This document shows positions 1-8,360 of a stretch of 64,000 bases of DNA, in pieces. Under the pieces are notes generated by a model. It made no database searches. It saw only the letters and a list, made by a program, of their open reading frames with translations, and was not told the origin of the DNA. Made by a program: the position numbers and the translations under genes. This DNA is from GCA-2715645 sp042095375 (GTDB lineage Bacteria; Bacteroidota; Bacteroidia; Cytophagales; MED-G16), in NCBI GenBank assembly GCA_042095375.1, contig JBELBJ010000006.1, positions 1 to 64,000 of the forward strand, written 5' to 3'. Numbering within the stretch: position 1 is the first letter of the stretch; every line of letters begins with the position of its first letter.

Positions 1-2
1 CT

Positions 3-605
3 AATAAAATATTTAAAGTAAAAAATAATTCTATTGTTGGCGGAAGCCTTATCGATCCAATTGATAAAAGCTATTATCTATGTACCAAGGAAAAATATGA
101 AAATTTTGAGTTAGAATTAGAAGCTAAATTTATAACTGACTACTTAAAAATTAATGGAGGAATAAGTTTTAGAGCTGATAGAGTTGCTAATTCAAATGAA
201 GTTATGGGCTATCAAGCAGATATAGGATTTATAGATGCAAGTGCTATTGCTTTGTTTTCTAATTTTACTCCAGAAGATACATCGGGGGTTTACCCACTTT
301 GGGGAAGCTTAGTAGATGAAAATAGACCTAATACGTCAAGATATCCAAAACCTGAAATTTTTCCTGTTATAATTTATAAAGTAGCTGACAAAAAACTAAT
401 TGAAAAGACTATTGATCCAAATGGATGGAATAAAGTAAACATAAAGGCTAATGGTCCAAATATAGAAATAAAAATTAATGGAATTACAACAGCAAAATAT
501 ATTGAAGAAACTGATGTGCCGACTAAAGGTTGTATTTGTCTACAAACTCATTCAGGAAATCCTTATGAAGTTTGGTATAGAAATATTTATTTAACTAACT
601 TATAA
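3..605 (+). CDS. DUF1080 (3-keto-disaccharide hydrolase-like) domain protein, 5' end outside window
   Basis: The reading frame is open from base 3 and runs through an internal Met at 204, so the gene begins before the window; about 200 residues are visible. The visible part has the lectin-like jelly-roll pattern of DUF1080: YENFELELEAKF, then GGISFRADR, GYQADIG, and near the end GWNKVNIKANGPNIEIKING. DUF1080 proteins are often exported and linked to carbohydrate turnover; some members act on 3-keto-glycosides. The protein ends two bases before the next ATG, so the two are probably co-transcribed. Family assignment is by pattern. The catalytic role is not shown, and the missing N-terminus may hold a signal peptide or another domain. 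Confidence 0.75.
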   Translation, partial: NKIFKVKNNSIVGGSLIDPIDKSYYLCTKEKYENFELELEAKFITDYLKINGGISFRADRVANSNEVMGYQADIGFIDASAIALFSNFTPEDTSGVYPLWGSLVDENRPNTSRYPKPEIFPVIIYKVADKKLIEKTIDPNGWNKVNIKANGPNIEIKINGITTAKYIEETDVPTKGCICLQTHSGNPYEVWYRNIYLTNL

Positions 606-607
606 TT

Positions 608-907
608 ATGATTGAAATTTTTTTACAAGGTGGAGTATTATTTATGTCCTTAATTAGCATTGGATTATTAGGAGTTATTTACTCTTATTGGGTCTATGAT
701 GATAATATAATAACTTATGGAAATTTATCTCTAGCAATAGGAATTTTTGGCACATTAATTGGTCTTTATGATGCATTTGCTGCTATTGAGAGTATGGGTA
801 ATGTTTCTCCAGGAATCCTTGTAGGAGGTTTAAAAGTAGCGTCTACAACTACATTGTACGGGTTGCTTGTCTATATTATTTCTAGAATATTACATTTAAT
901 CAGCTAA
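608..907 (+). CDS. Small MotA/TolQ/ExbB-like membrane protein
   Basis: This 99-residue protein has about three hydrophobic segments (about residues 8-28, 38-55 and 78-97). The stretch GIFGTLIGLYDAFAAI, followed by SPGILVGGLKVASTT and GLLVYI, matches the core of MotA/TolQ/ExbB proton-channel proteins (family pattern GLLGTVxGM..AF, then sP..va.GI..AL..T..GL). Ordinary ExbB/TolQ proteins exceed 200 residues, so this is a minimal version holding only the two pore-type helices. No ExbD/TolR partner is visible nearby. It follows the DUF1080 gene by two bases. Ion conduction is an inference; it may be a diverged membrane protein of other function. Confidence 0.55.
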   Translation: MIEIFLQGGVLFMSLISIGLLGVIYSYWVYDDNIITYGNLSLAIGIFGTLIGLYDAFAAIESMGNVSPGILVGGLKVASTTTLYGLLVYIISRILHLIS

Positions 908-919
908 ATTATTTATCAT

Positions 920-2410
920 CTAATTACATTGATCTTCAACCCATTGTTTTGCATTATTAAAACCTAATTCAATGGCTTTGTTCCAGTCATCACAAGCACC
1001 TTTTTTATTTTCTATATAATACTTTGAAATACCTCTATTTGCATAAGCATCTGCATAATCTGAATCTATTTCTATAGCCTTGTTATAATCTAAGATTGCA
1101 CCATAATAATCCTCAATATTATTTTTTGAAATACCTCTATTATTCAATGCAATTCTATTAGGGTTAAGATTTATAGATTTACTATAATCTTCAATTGCAC
1201 CTTTATAATTTTTTAATATATTTTTTATGACACCTCTATTATGATAGGCTTCTGCATAATTTGGATTAAGTTGTATGGCATCAGTATAGTCAGTAATAGC
1301 TTTATAATATTGCTCTTTATTTTTATAAATAATTCCTCTATTATAAAAAGCGATTGGATCTTCAGGGTAAATCTCAATTGCTTTTGTATAGTCAGCTAAA
1401 GCTCCAGACTGATCCCCTAAATTATCTTTTATAAGACCACGATTATAATAAGCCATAGAATAATTAGGATTAAGCTCAATAGCTGAGTTATAATCTTGAA
1501 TAGATCTTTCATAGTCTTTTAATTCATTTTTAATTACTCCTCTATTATAAAATGCCATAGCATAATTTGGGTTAAGCTCTATAGCTTTTGTATAATCAGA
1601 AATAGCAGCATAATAATCTTTGTAAATACCTTTCTCGTATGCGTTATAAAAATATTCCTCTGCGGAATTAAATAATGTTTTTTTATAAAAAGTTGGTATG
1701 CCAATTGCATTATTAAATCCTTGCTTCACAGCATCTAACCTTTTTAACTTAGATGGATATCTGGATTTTAGATTATCTTCTTCCGGATGATTTAGTTTAT
1801 CAAGAGGTGAAGAAGCTTGAGAAAGTGTTGCGCCTAGTTTAGCTAAAACAAAACCAGCAAATTTATCGGCTTCCAATTCTTCCCATCTTCTATCTTCAAT
1901 AGATAAATCAGGAGCTAAAACATGTCCATTAATATGATGCCCAACCTCATGAGCAAGAACCCACATATTAAACCAATAATTTATATTCGAATCTATTTCT
2001 TCCATAAACTCTTTATCATAAATTATATATCTAATTCCGTTTTTTGTAGTTGCAAATGCATTTGATGTATTTTTACAAGCCTTAAGAACAAATCTTTTAG
2101 ATGCTCCAATTGTTGATAAAATAATATCTAATATTTTATTTGCCTGTTCCTCAGAAAAAGATTCATTTTCATCGACATAATAAGAGTCACAAACTTCTTC
2201 CAATTTTCTTTCTATATTTTCAGATTTAAAGATTTTTTTAATTTCTAAAGTAGGATTATTATTATTAATATCCTTGTTTGATTTATTTTGCCACTCAACT
2301 AAGATATCTTGTGAAAAAGCGTTTGAGCTAATTAAACAAATAAGAAATAAAAATCTGAAATGCACGATAGGTTTATAACGATAAAATGAAAATAAGATTA
2401 CATTTATCAC
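920..2410 (-). CDS. Exported M48-like metalloprotease with TPR repeats
   Basis: The 496-residue protein has an N-terminal hydrophobic segment ending in SSNAFSQ (about residues 18-34), which looks like a signal peptide. A zinc-protease motif HEVGHHINGH lies at 154-163, and EELEADKFAG at 178-187 supplies the likely third zinc ligand, as in M48-type gluzincins. From about residue 265 there are roughly seven 34-residue TPR units with the signature AxAFYNRGxxK; the sixth unit is shortened (NPNRIALNNRG). The start is GTG, overlapping the upstream SemiSWEET stop as GTGA. The likely role is envelope proteolysis or chaperone-like binding outside the cytoplasm (inference). It converges on the ExbB-like gene with a 12-base gap. 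Confidence 0.8.
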   Translation of the reverse strand: MINVILFSFYRYKPIVHFRFLFLICLISSNAFSQDILVEWQNKSNKDINNNNPTLEIKKIFKSENIERKLEEVCDSYYVDENESFSEEQANKILDIILSTIGASKRFVLKACKNTSNAFATTKNGIRYIIYDKEFMEEIDSNINYWFNMWVLAHEVGHHINGHVLAPDLSIEDRRWEELEADKFAGFVLAKLGATLSQASSPLDKLNHPEEDNLKSRYPSKLKRLDAVKQGFNNAIGIPTFYKKTLFNSAEEYFYNAYEKGIYKDYYAAISDYTKAIELNPNYAMAFYNRGVIKNELKDYERSIQDYNSAIELNPNYSMAYYNRGLIKDNLGDQSGALADYTKAIEIYPEDPIAFYNRGIIYKNKEQYYKAITDYTDAIQLNPNYAEAYHNRGVIKNILKNYKGAIEDYSKSINLNPNRIALNNRGISKNNIEDYYGAILDYNKAIEIDSDYADAYANRGISKYYIENKKGACDDWNKAIELGFNNAKQWVEDQCN

Positions 2411-2661
2411 TTATAATTTAATTTGAAATATAAGATAATTAACGCACAAGATCCAACAAATAAATTAGCAGATATAATCGCGACGTCTTGTTTATTAAAT
2501 GCATAGATTAGCCAGACTACATTACTTAATAATATAATTAATATCATAACAAGAGATAAATCTCGTGCTGACTTTAATTTCCATGTCCTATAAACCTGAG
2601 GTAAGAAAGTTATACCAGAAAGAAAAGCTCCAAATAATCCAATTATGTCAATATATTCCAT
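2407..2661 (-). CDS. SemiSWEET-type PQ-loop sugar transporter
   Basis: This is an 84-residue membrane protein with three predicted helices. A PQ-loop LPQVYRTWKLKSARDLS follows the first helix, and N/W-containing segments (SNVVWLIYAF) lie in the second. Size and motif match bacterial SemiSWEETs, which dimerise to move sugars by facilitated diffusion. I chose the ATG at 2659-2661 (MEYIDIIG) rather than the upstream TTG, because the longer form would overlap pckA and adds no family sequence. It lies 10 bases downstream of pckA and overlaps the next gene by four bases, so the three minus-strand genes form one transcription unit. The substrate cannot be read from the sequence. Confidence 0.78.
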   Translation of the reverse strand: MEYIDIIGLFGAFLSGITFLPQVYRTWKLKSARDLSLVMILIILLSNVVWLIYAFNKQDVAIISANLFVGSCALIILYFKLNYK

Positions 2662-2671
2662 TTTTTTATTT

Positions 2672-4243
2672 TTAAATATTTGGTCCAGCAATTATAATTT
2701 TATTTGATGCAAAACTCTCAAATTTTTTAAAATTATTTTTAAAATGAAGGGCTAACTTGTTAAGATTTTTATGATATTCTGATTCTTTTTTCCAAAGGTT
2801 TTTTTGACTTAAAATTTCATCTGGTACATTGGGGCAAACTTTTGGGATTAAAAAATTAAAGACTGGATGAACATTATATTTTCCTGAATTAATTTTATCT
2901 AAAACTCCGTTATTAGCAGCATTAATCATTGCCCTTGTATATTTCAGATCTATTCGTCTACCAACTCCAAATGGTCCTCCAATCCAACCTGTATTTACCA
3001 ACCATGTTTTCACATTACTTTTTTCAATATTTTTAATTAACATATCTGCATAAATTAAAGGATTCAGTGGCATAAATGGGCTACCAAAACATGCTGAAAA
3101 AATTGGTATTGGATCATCAACACCAATTTCAGTCCCTGCAAGTTTTGAAGTATACCCTGATATAAAGTGATATGCCGCTTGATTTGAGGAGAGCATTGAA
3201 ATAGGTGGTAAAACCCCAAAAGCATCGGCAGTTAAAAAGAAAATATTTTTAGGGTTATTCCCTATTGATGGAGTAGCAATGTTTTTAATATGGTGTATAG
3301 GATAACTGACTCTTGTATTTTGAGATATAGTTTTATCTTTATAATCTACTACTCCATCAGAGTCTAAAATAACATTTTCTAAAAGAGCTCCGGGTTTTAT
3401 AGCGTTAAATATATCGGGTTCATCTTTCTGAGATAAGTTTAAAACTTTAGCGTAGCATCCCCCTTCAAAATTAAATATATTATTATCTTGATCCCAACCA
3501 TGTTCATCATCACCAATAAGATTCCTTCCTTTTTCTGTAGATAAAGTTGTCTTTCCAGTCCCTGATAATCCAAAAAAAATAGATGTTTCTCCATTTTTAC
3601 TAAAGTTTGCACTACAATGCATGGGTAATACATTCTTATTTTTAGGAAGAATAAAGTTTAAAACTGAAAAAATGCCTTTTTTAATCTCGCCAGTATAAGC
3701 AGTCCCTCCAATTAAAATTATTTTTTTTGAAAAATTAATTATTGAAAAATTTTCACTTTCTATGTTATCATTTTGAGGATCCGCTTTAAAATTTGGTGCA
3801 CTAATTATCGTCCAATCTTGATTTTGATTTGTTGACTTCTCTCTAATAAACATATTGAAAATAAATAAGTCATTCCAAGCAAGTTCACATATTGTTCTAA
3901 TGTTTATTTGATACTTATCAATTGCGCAAGCGCATGAATCTCTAACATATAGTTCTTTACCCGAAAGATATTTTGTTACTTTTTTATAAAGTAAATTAAA
4001 AACACTTTCTTTTACCGGTTTATTTATCTCACTCCACAAAACATTTTCACTTGTTATTTTATCTTTAACAAAGTATCTATCTTTTGGAGATCTACCTGTA
4101 AATTTTCCTGTATTTACCGAAAGAACATCATTACTTGTTAGAAGCCCTTGTTTTTTATGAATTGTAATTTTATACAATTCTTTAACTGATAAATTATAAT
4201 AAACTTTTGAATTTAAAATACCATAGACTTCTATGTTATTCAT
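2672..4243 (-). CDS. pckA: Phosphoenolpyruvate carboxykinase (ATP)
   Basis: The enzyme converts oxaloacetate and ATP to phosphoenolpyruvate, ADP and CO2, the entry step of gluconeogenesis. At 523 residues it is the normal length for the ATP-dependent family. Visible motifs are RSPKDR at 51-56, the kinase-1a P-loop GLSGTGKTT at about 225-233, the metal-binding GDDEHGW at about 244-250, and the adenine-binding region NTGWIGGPFGVGRR nearer the C-terminus. It is the first gene of a minus-strand unit continuing into SemiSWEET and the TPR metalloprotease. A flavobacterial -7 element lies about 50 bases upstream. Nothing is unusual in the sequence. Confidence 0.97.
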   Translation of the reverse strand: MNNIEVYGILNSKVYYNLSVKELYKITIHKKQGLLTSNDVLSVNTGKFTGRSPKDRYFVKDKITSENVLWSEINKPVKESVFNLLYKKVTKYLSGKELYVRDSCACAIDKYQINIRTICELAWNDLFIFNMFIREKSTNQNQDWTIISAPNFKADPQNDNIESENFSIINFSKKIILIGGTAYTGEIKKGIFSVLNFILPKNKNVLPMHCSANFSKNGETSIFFGLSGTGKTTLSTEKGRNLIGDDEHGWDQDNNIFNFEGGCYAKVLNLSQKDEPDIFNAIKPGALLENVILDSDGVVDYKDKTISQNTRVSYPIHHIKNIATPSIGNNPKNIFFLTADAFGVLPPISMLSSNQAAYHFISGYTSKLAGTEIGVDDPIPIFSACFGSPFMPLNPLIYADMLIKNIEKSNVKTWLVNTGWIGGPFGVGRRIDLKYTRAMINAANNGVLDKINSGKYNVHPVFNFLIPKVCPNVPDEILSQKNLWKKESEYHKNLNKLALHFKNNFKKFESFASNKIIIAGPNI

Positions 4244-4294
4244 TTATAATTTTTGGGTTATTTTAAATGATGTTTTTAAAAAAAATCTATGTTC

Positions 4295-4302
4295 CAAAAA
4301 TA
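4295..4302 (-). promoter_or_regulatory. Candidate -7 element upstream of pckA
   Basis: On the minus strand this reads TATTTTTG, matching the Bacteroidota -7 consensus TAnnTTTG. It would start transcription roughly 45 bases before the pckA ATG. No TTG -33 element is seen at the usual 17-20 base distance, so the call is weak. Confidence 0.32.
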
Positions 4303-4378
4303 ATCATCCTAATAATATATTCATAATCATTTAATGATAAACCTATAAAGATGAAGAGAAAATAAAAAAACGGTTATG

Positions 4379-4386
4379 TATATTTG
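4379..4386 (+). promoter_or_regulatory. Candidate -7 element giving a near-leaderless transcript
   Basis: TATATTTG matches TAnnTTTG and lies only five bases before the ATG at 4392, so transcription would begin at or within a couple of bases of the start codon. No clear -33 TTG is seen. The match may be chance in such AT-rich DNA. Confidence 0.32.
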
Positions 4387-4391
4387 GTGTA

Positions 4392-5102
4392 ATGAAAAAA
4401 AAATATCTTATAAAATATTCTTTTGAGTTTGTGGTAATTGTTCTAGGTATAAGTGTGTCTTTTTGGCTTAATGAATTATCTATTGATAATCAAAATGAAG
4501 ATGAAAGAATAAAAGTTTTAAATAGTCTTAAAATGGAGATTAATGAGATAAGGGATTATACGAATGAGCGTGAAAAAACCTGGATGACGGATCTCAGACT
4601 TCTTAATGAATTGCTTTTGCCTCGAAATGGAATTATTGATACTGATTCAATTTTAAAAATTACAACTGCTAAATCTAGAATTGAAACTTTTTTAGTCATT
4701 TATAGAGTTTTTGATCCCCCAATGAATAGATACTACTCTATTATTAATTCTGGAGACCTAAAGTTTGTAAAATCAAATAAAATAAAAGAGATATTAAGTA
4801 GGCTTCATAACACCTCATTTTCATATGTTGAAACAACAGTAGAATATGAGAAACAACTTAAACAGAGTTTCCTTCCATTCATTTCTCAAAATCATCCTGA
4901 AATAATATTAGCTAGAGATGATAACTCCGTGTCAATGAAAAAATATATAGATATACTAAGTCAATCAATTAAAAATGATAAAAAGCTAAAAGCAAACTTT
5001 ATTATGGTAAAAAGGTACCTTGATTACAAGTTAAGCTTCTTAAGACTTTATGTTGTAAGCTTGGATGATTTAGAAAGAGAAATTGATTTAGTTTTAGACT
5101 AG
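4392..5102 (+). CDS. DUF6090-like membrane-anchored protein of unknown function
   Basis: The 236-residue protein has one N-terminal transmembrane segment (about residues 9-26, FEFVVIVLGISVSFWLNE), followed by a largely helical, charged soluble part and a hydrophobic patch near the C-terminus. The layout, including the small helix ending in a Trp-Leu-Asn-Glu turn, resembles the DUF6090 family common in marine Bacteroidota, in which a similar helix ends in LQINNWNE. No catalytic motif is visible. It is a single gene, divergent from pckA, and its stop codon directly abuts the stop of the minus-strand gene that follows. Function unknown. Confidence 0.68.
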   Translation: MKKKYLIKYSFEFVVIVLGISVSFWLNELSIDNQNEDERIKVLNSLKMEINEIRDYTNEREKTWMTDLRLLNELLLPRNGIIDTDSILKITTAKSRIETFLVIYRVFDPPMNRYYSIINSGDLKFVKSNKIKEILSRLHNTSFSYVETTVEYEKQLKQSFLPFISQNHPEIILARDDNSVSMKKYIDILSQSIKNDKKLKANFIMVKRYLDYKLSFLRLYVVSLDDLEREIDLVLD

Positions 5103-5654
5103 TTATAAAACACCTTGATTTTGAGAATCAATCGTAACTTCACCTGAATTTTGTTGTAATTGATTTAACATTGACATCATATCAAAAAAATCTTGCTCAC
5201 GTGCTATTTTCCCATTTTTAATACTCACCAATGTTGTGCCAGATAAATCTAATTTATTGCCAGAAGCAGGTATACCAAAAAAATCACCGGTATGTGTACC
5301 TTTAAAATTCCAATATTTTACAATTTTATCTCCCTGACCAAAAGCATCTACAATTGTAAATTCCACTTCAGAAAATCCGAGAAAATAATTTAAATAAAAG
5401 TTTTTTACAGCCTCTATGCCAACAAGATTTCCTTCTGTTGTTACAATTACAACATCTTCAGTAAAATATTTTTCATTTACAATTGATGTATCTCCCTTAA
5501 AAAATTCTCCCCAAACATATTTATACATCTCAAGGTCTTTTTCTAGCTGAACTTGAGCATCTATCACTTGCTTTTGCTCTTGAGTTGGGCCGCCACAATT
5601 AAATAATAGAATAATGAAAATAGAGGAAAATATAAGGTTTAAAGATTTTATCAT
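5103..5654 (-). CDS. SnoaL-like (NTF2-fold) lipoprotein
   Basis: The 183-residue protein has a lipoprotein signal peptide (hydrophobic run ending IILLFNCGG, lipobox Cys at about 20). The mature part has the NTF2/SnoaL pattern: WGEFFKGDTSIVNEKYFTED, then GIEAVKNFYLNYF, and strands such as KIVKYWNFKGTHTG and FFGIPASG, as in SnoaL-like polyketide-cyclase-fold proteins. It is probably attached to the outer membrane. It stands head-to-head with another SnoaL-like lipoprotein gene, suggesting a related pair. The ligand or reaction is unknown; many members bind small hydrophobic molecules without known catalysis. Confidence 0.75.
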   Translation of the reverse strand: MIKSLNLIFSSIFIILLFNCGGPTQEQKQVIDAQVQLEKDLEMYKYVWGEFFKGDTSIVNEKYFTEDVVIVTTEGNLVGIEAVKNFYLNYFLGFSEVEFTIVDAFGQGDKIVKYWNFKGTHTGDFFGIPASGNKLDLSGTTLVSIKNGKIAREQDFFDMMSMLNQLQQNSGEVTIDSQNQGVL

Positions 5655-5778
5655 AATAGATTTTTTTTAATAAATAATTTAAATAACCACACTAAAATAG
5701 AAAAAAAATATGATTTATAATTATATAATCTTATTAATGTATCATATATATTTGAAATCTAATTTAAACTTAACAATT

Positions 5779-6282
5779 ATGAAAAAAATAATTTTATTGA
5801 TGAGTATAGTTTTTTTATATTCTTGTAATAACACAAATACTATGAGCGAAGTTGAATCCTCAAATAATAATTATGCGAGGAATCTTGAGTCAGCTCAAAA
5901 TTTTATGAAATTACATGAAATAGAAGATCTAGAGTCTCAAATTGCTATGTTATCTGATGATTTAATCCATGAACCTCCTAGATATGGAGCCGAACTCCAA
6001 GATAAAGATGGTTTTATTAATGATGTAAAAGGATATCAAGATAATTTTGAAAATATGAAATTTACTCCTACTTACTGGCTTCCTGGAAGTGATTCTCTTG
6101 GAAACATGAATGGTAGTGTAAGAGTGTATGGTGTTTGGACAGCAACTCATACACCAACTCAAAAAAGTATAAATCTTAAGTCTTACCATTATTGGGATTT
6201 TGATGATGGTGGCTTAATCATACAAGCTGGTGATTATTTTGATGCAACTGGTATGATGATGTCATTAGCATCTGACGAATAA
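5779..6282 (+). CDS. SnoaL-like (NTF2-fold) lipoprotein, second copy
   Basis: I chose the ATG at 5779 (MKKIILLMSIVFLYSC) because it gives a standard lipoprotein signal with lipobox Cys at residue 16. The longer frame from 5710 adds an unneeded leader. The 167-residue protein has an NTF2-like body: KLHEIEDLESQIAMLSDD, EPPRYGA, DGFINDVKGYQDNF and RVYGVWTATHTPTQK. It shares the fold and plan of the divergent gene at 5103-5654 but little direct sequence. It is followed by a strong intrinsic terminator, so it is probably monocistronic. Function unknown. Confidence 0.75.
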   Translation: MKKIILLMSIVFLYSCNNTNTMSEVESSNNNYARNLESAQNFMKLHEIEDLESQIAMLSDDLIHEPPRYGAELQDKDGFINDVKGYQDNFENMKFTPTYWLPGSDSLGNMNGSVRVYGVWTATHTPTQKSINLKSYHYWDFDDGGLIIQAGDYFDATGMMMSLASDE

Positions 6283-6296
6283 CTTAATAAGTAATA

Positions 6297-6330
6297 CATA
6301 AAAAAGGATCCTAATGGATCTTTTTTTATG
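6297..6330 (+). terminator. Intrinsic terminator after the second SnoaL-like gene
   Basis: Two 15-base arms pair fully (one G-U wobble) around the four-base loop TAAT; the right arm is GGATC followed by seven T and ATG. With A-rich left and T-rich right flanks it can work in both directions. It starts 15 bases after the stop at 6282. It is the clearest rho-independent terminator in the window. Confidence 0.78.
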
Positions 6331-6368
6331 TTGTTTTTAAACTTGATAGCTTTATTTAATTATAAAAA

Positions 6369-6791
6369 ATGGAAAAAGAGTTTAATAAATTTCTTGAGTT
6401 TCATAAAGTAAACGGAGGAACAGGAAAAATTTTTAAATTTAAATTAATTGAATACAGAAAGGGGTTTTTAAAATTAGAAGGTCAATTCCCTTCTGAAACT
6501 CTCAACCCAAGTAAGACTGTGCAAGGTGGACAAATAAATTCTATGCTGGATGATGTTACAAGCATACTTTTAATTTATGAGTCTAAAGGAACCTCATACC
6601 CTAACTCAACCAATCTTCATAGCATACACCATAGACCTTTGTTTGGAGGAGAAGTTGTTGCAACAGCTGAAATTATAAAAAAAGGAAAAACTATATCTAC
6701 AGTTAAAGGTGAAGTGTTTAATCCTGAAGGAAAATTAGCAGCCACATTAATTCATACTGCTGTAATTATGAAAAGTGATTTTAAGATGTGA
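6369..6791 (+). CDS. PaaI-family hotdog-fold thioesterase
   Basis: The 140-residue protein has the hotdog pattern of the PaaI/YdiI thioesterases. The central helix is preceded by NPSKTVQGGQINSMLDD, where the family has HGG and a catalytic acid; here QGGQ replaces HGG and the Asp pair DD sits in the helix. Strands follow at HSIHHRPLFGGEVVATAE and KTISTVKGEVFNPEGKLAAT. Such enzymes hydrolyse acyl-CoA thioesters in fatty-acid or aromatic degradation. It is a single gene between two convergent or terminated units. The substrate is unknown; the missing HGG histidine leaves activity a little less certain. Confidence 0.8.
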   Translation: MEKEFNKFLEFHKVNGGTGKIFKFKLIEYRKGFLKLEGQFPSETLNPSKTVQGGQINSMLDDVTSILLIYESKGTSYPNSTNLHSIHHRPLFGGEVVATAEIIKKGKTISTVKGEVFNPEGKLAATLIHTAVIMKSDFKM

Positions 6792-6816
6792 TAGTAATCA
6801 GAAAAAATTCAATCTA

Positions 6817-7686
6817 TTATAAAAATATATTTTCTAATTTTAAATTAGCACTAGGTTTCACATTACTTATAGTTGGACCATATGATTGGCCATCCTTTAA
6901 GATATTATAAAAATCATTTAATTCGATATTAAACAATTCTTTAAATGCCGTCTTCCAATTATTTTTATCAGCATTTTTTTCCCAAAAATCTTTATAAACC
7001 ATCCTAAAAGCTTTCTCTTCAGAGATATTTTGTTTTTGCAATTCTTTTACAAGAACTAATACCATAAATACAGAAGATGCATAATTTTGATCTTTAGGAC
7101 CATTTGAATCATAACTTTCATATATTTCAGGAGTAGAGGTAACAGCCACATCAATATTAGCTTGAGAATTTGAAAAATAATCATAGGAATAATACTGTTG
7201 TATATATAATGATTCAAAGGATGCCGCACCTCCTTCAGCCATCCATTTTAACTCAAGACCATCTGGCTTGAAAAAATTTTCGGATAACCCCATTTGATAG
7301 GCATGAAATACTTCATGAGGAATTACAGAATATCTATGCATATCTTTATTTGTAAATTCTGATTCTGGTATCTCTAATACCATATACCTTTCTTTACTAT
7401 TTCCACAAATACAAGCACCATCTGCATTTCCTATTTGTTTTTTATATGGCTTATCAGCGCTGCTTTTCCATGCATAAATATCTAATTCAGGAAAATAACT
7501 AGTAGGTTTAACAGGAATATGTTTATCCAAATTTCCCATAATTACATTAAACTCATCTATCCAATCTTGAGGTAAGCTGCTATGCAAATTATAATTGAAT
7601 TTAAACTTATCTGGAACAACATTATCATCATCCTTATTACATGAGAGAGATAAAAAGAAAACTAAATAAAAGAAGTATTTTTTCAT
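6817..7686 (-). CDS. Lipoprotein with HExxH motif, putative zinc metalloprotease
   Basis: The 289-residue protein begins with a clear lipoprotein signal (MKKYFFYLVFFLSLSC, Cys at 16, then acidic DDD). HEVFH at 124-128 is followed 23 residues later by WMAEGGAASFESLY, with Glu151 well placed as third zinc ligand. This is the HExxH plus downstream Glu arrangement of gluzincin peptidases. A CICG pair at about 93-96 may form a disulfide or bind metal. I do not recognise a named family. It is probably a surface-attached protease. The gene is a separate minus-strand unit downstream of coaE, with a possible -7 element (minus strand TATCTTTG, 7710-7717) ahead of it. Confidence 0.7.
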   Translation of the reverse strand: MKKYFFYLVFFLSLSCNKDDDNVVPDKFKFNYNLHSSLPQDWIDEFNVIMGNLDKHIPVKPTSYFPELDIYAWKSSADKPYKKQIGNADGACICGNSKERYMVLEIPESEFTNKDMHRYSVIPHEVFHAYQMGLSENFFKPDGLELKWMAEGGAASFESLYIQQYYSYDYFSNSQANIDVAVTSTPEIYESYDSNGPKDQNYASSVFMVLVLVKELQKQNISEEKAFRMVYKDFWEKNADKNNWKTAFKELFNIELNDFYNILKDGQSYGPTISNVKPSANLKLENIFL

Positions 7687-7740
7687 AACAAAATGAGTTT
7701 GTTAATAAACAAAGATATGAAAATTAACGCTTTATCTTTT

Positions 7741-8358
7741 TCATTTAAAATTATTAGATTTTTTCAAAATTTTTTTATGAATTTTTAAAACCTTTGGCAA
7801 TAATAAGTTGTTCTCATTATTATCAATCACTTCATCGCAAAAATTAATAGCTTTTTTGACATCCATTTGGGTTTTAATAATTTTAACTATATCATCCTCA
7901 TTTTTTTCTTGATCTCTCTGCAATACTCGTTTAATTCTAATGTTTCTTTCAGCAGAGACATATATTAAAAAATCTAACTCTTTATATGATTCAGATTCTA
8001 TTATTAATGCGGATTCTTTAACCAAATAGTCATTATTTGAATTTTTTTTAATCCAAAAATGAAAGTCTTCTTTTACAAAAGGATGAACCAAACTATTAAT
8101 CTTTAGTCTATGAGAATTGTTTTCAAAAATCTTATTAGACAAAAATTGATTATCTATTTTATTGTTTTTATAAGATTCGATTCCAAAATTATTAATGATT
8201 TCTTTTTTTAAATCCTCGTTGTTATTCATCAATACCTTAGCTCTGCCATCAGATAAATAAATAGGAACCCCAAGAGTATTTAAAATTTTACATATTAAAG
8301 ATTTACCTGCACCTACTCCTCCCGTTATCCCAACCAAAAAAGGACTTTTTTTGGTCAT
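7741..8358 (-). CDS. coaE: Dephospho-CoA kinase
   Basis: The enzyme phosphorylates the ribose 3'-hydroxyl of dephospho-CoA, the last step of coenzyme A synthesis. The 205-residue protein starts with the P-loop GITGGVGAGKS at about residues 10-20, followed by the acceptor-binding YLSDGRAK and a lid region RIKRVLQRDQ typical of the family. It is the last gene of the minus-strand unit nusB-ytxH-DUF1573-yajC-coaE and starts two bases after yajC. This order is common in flavobacteria. Confidence 0.95.
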   Translation of the reverse strand: MTKKSPFLVGITGGVGAGKSLICKILNTLGVPIYLSDGRAKVLMNNNEDLKKEIINNFGIESYKNNKIDNQFLSNKIFENNSHRLKINSLVHPFVKEDFHFWIKKNSNNDYLVKESALIIESESYKELDFLIYVSAERNIRIKRVLQRDQEKNEDDIVKIIKTQMDVKKAINFCDEVIDNNENNLLLPKVLKIHKKILKKSNNFK

Positions 8359-8360
8359 AA

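Noticed and set aside
204..605. Short protein starting at the Met at 204
   Set aside because: The frame is open from base 3 with DUF1080-type sequence, so this Met is internal.
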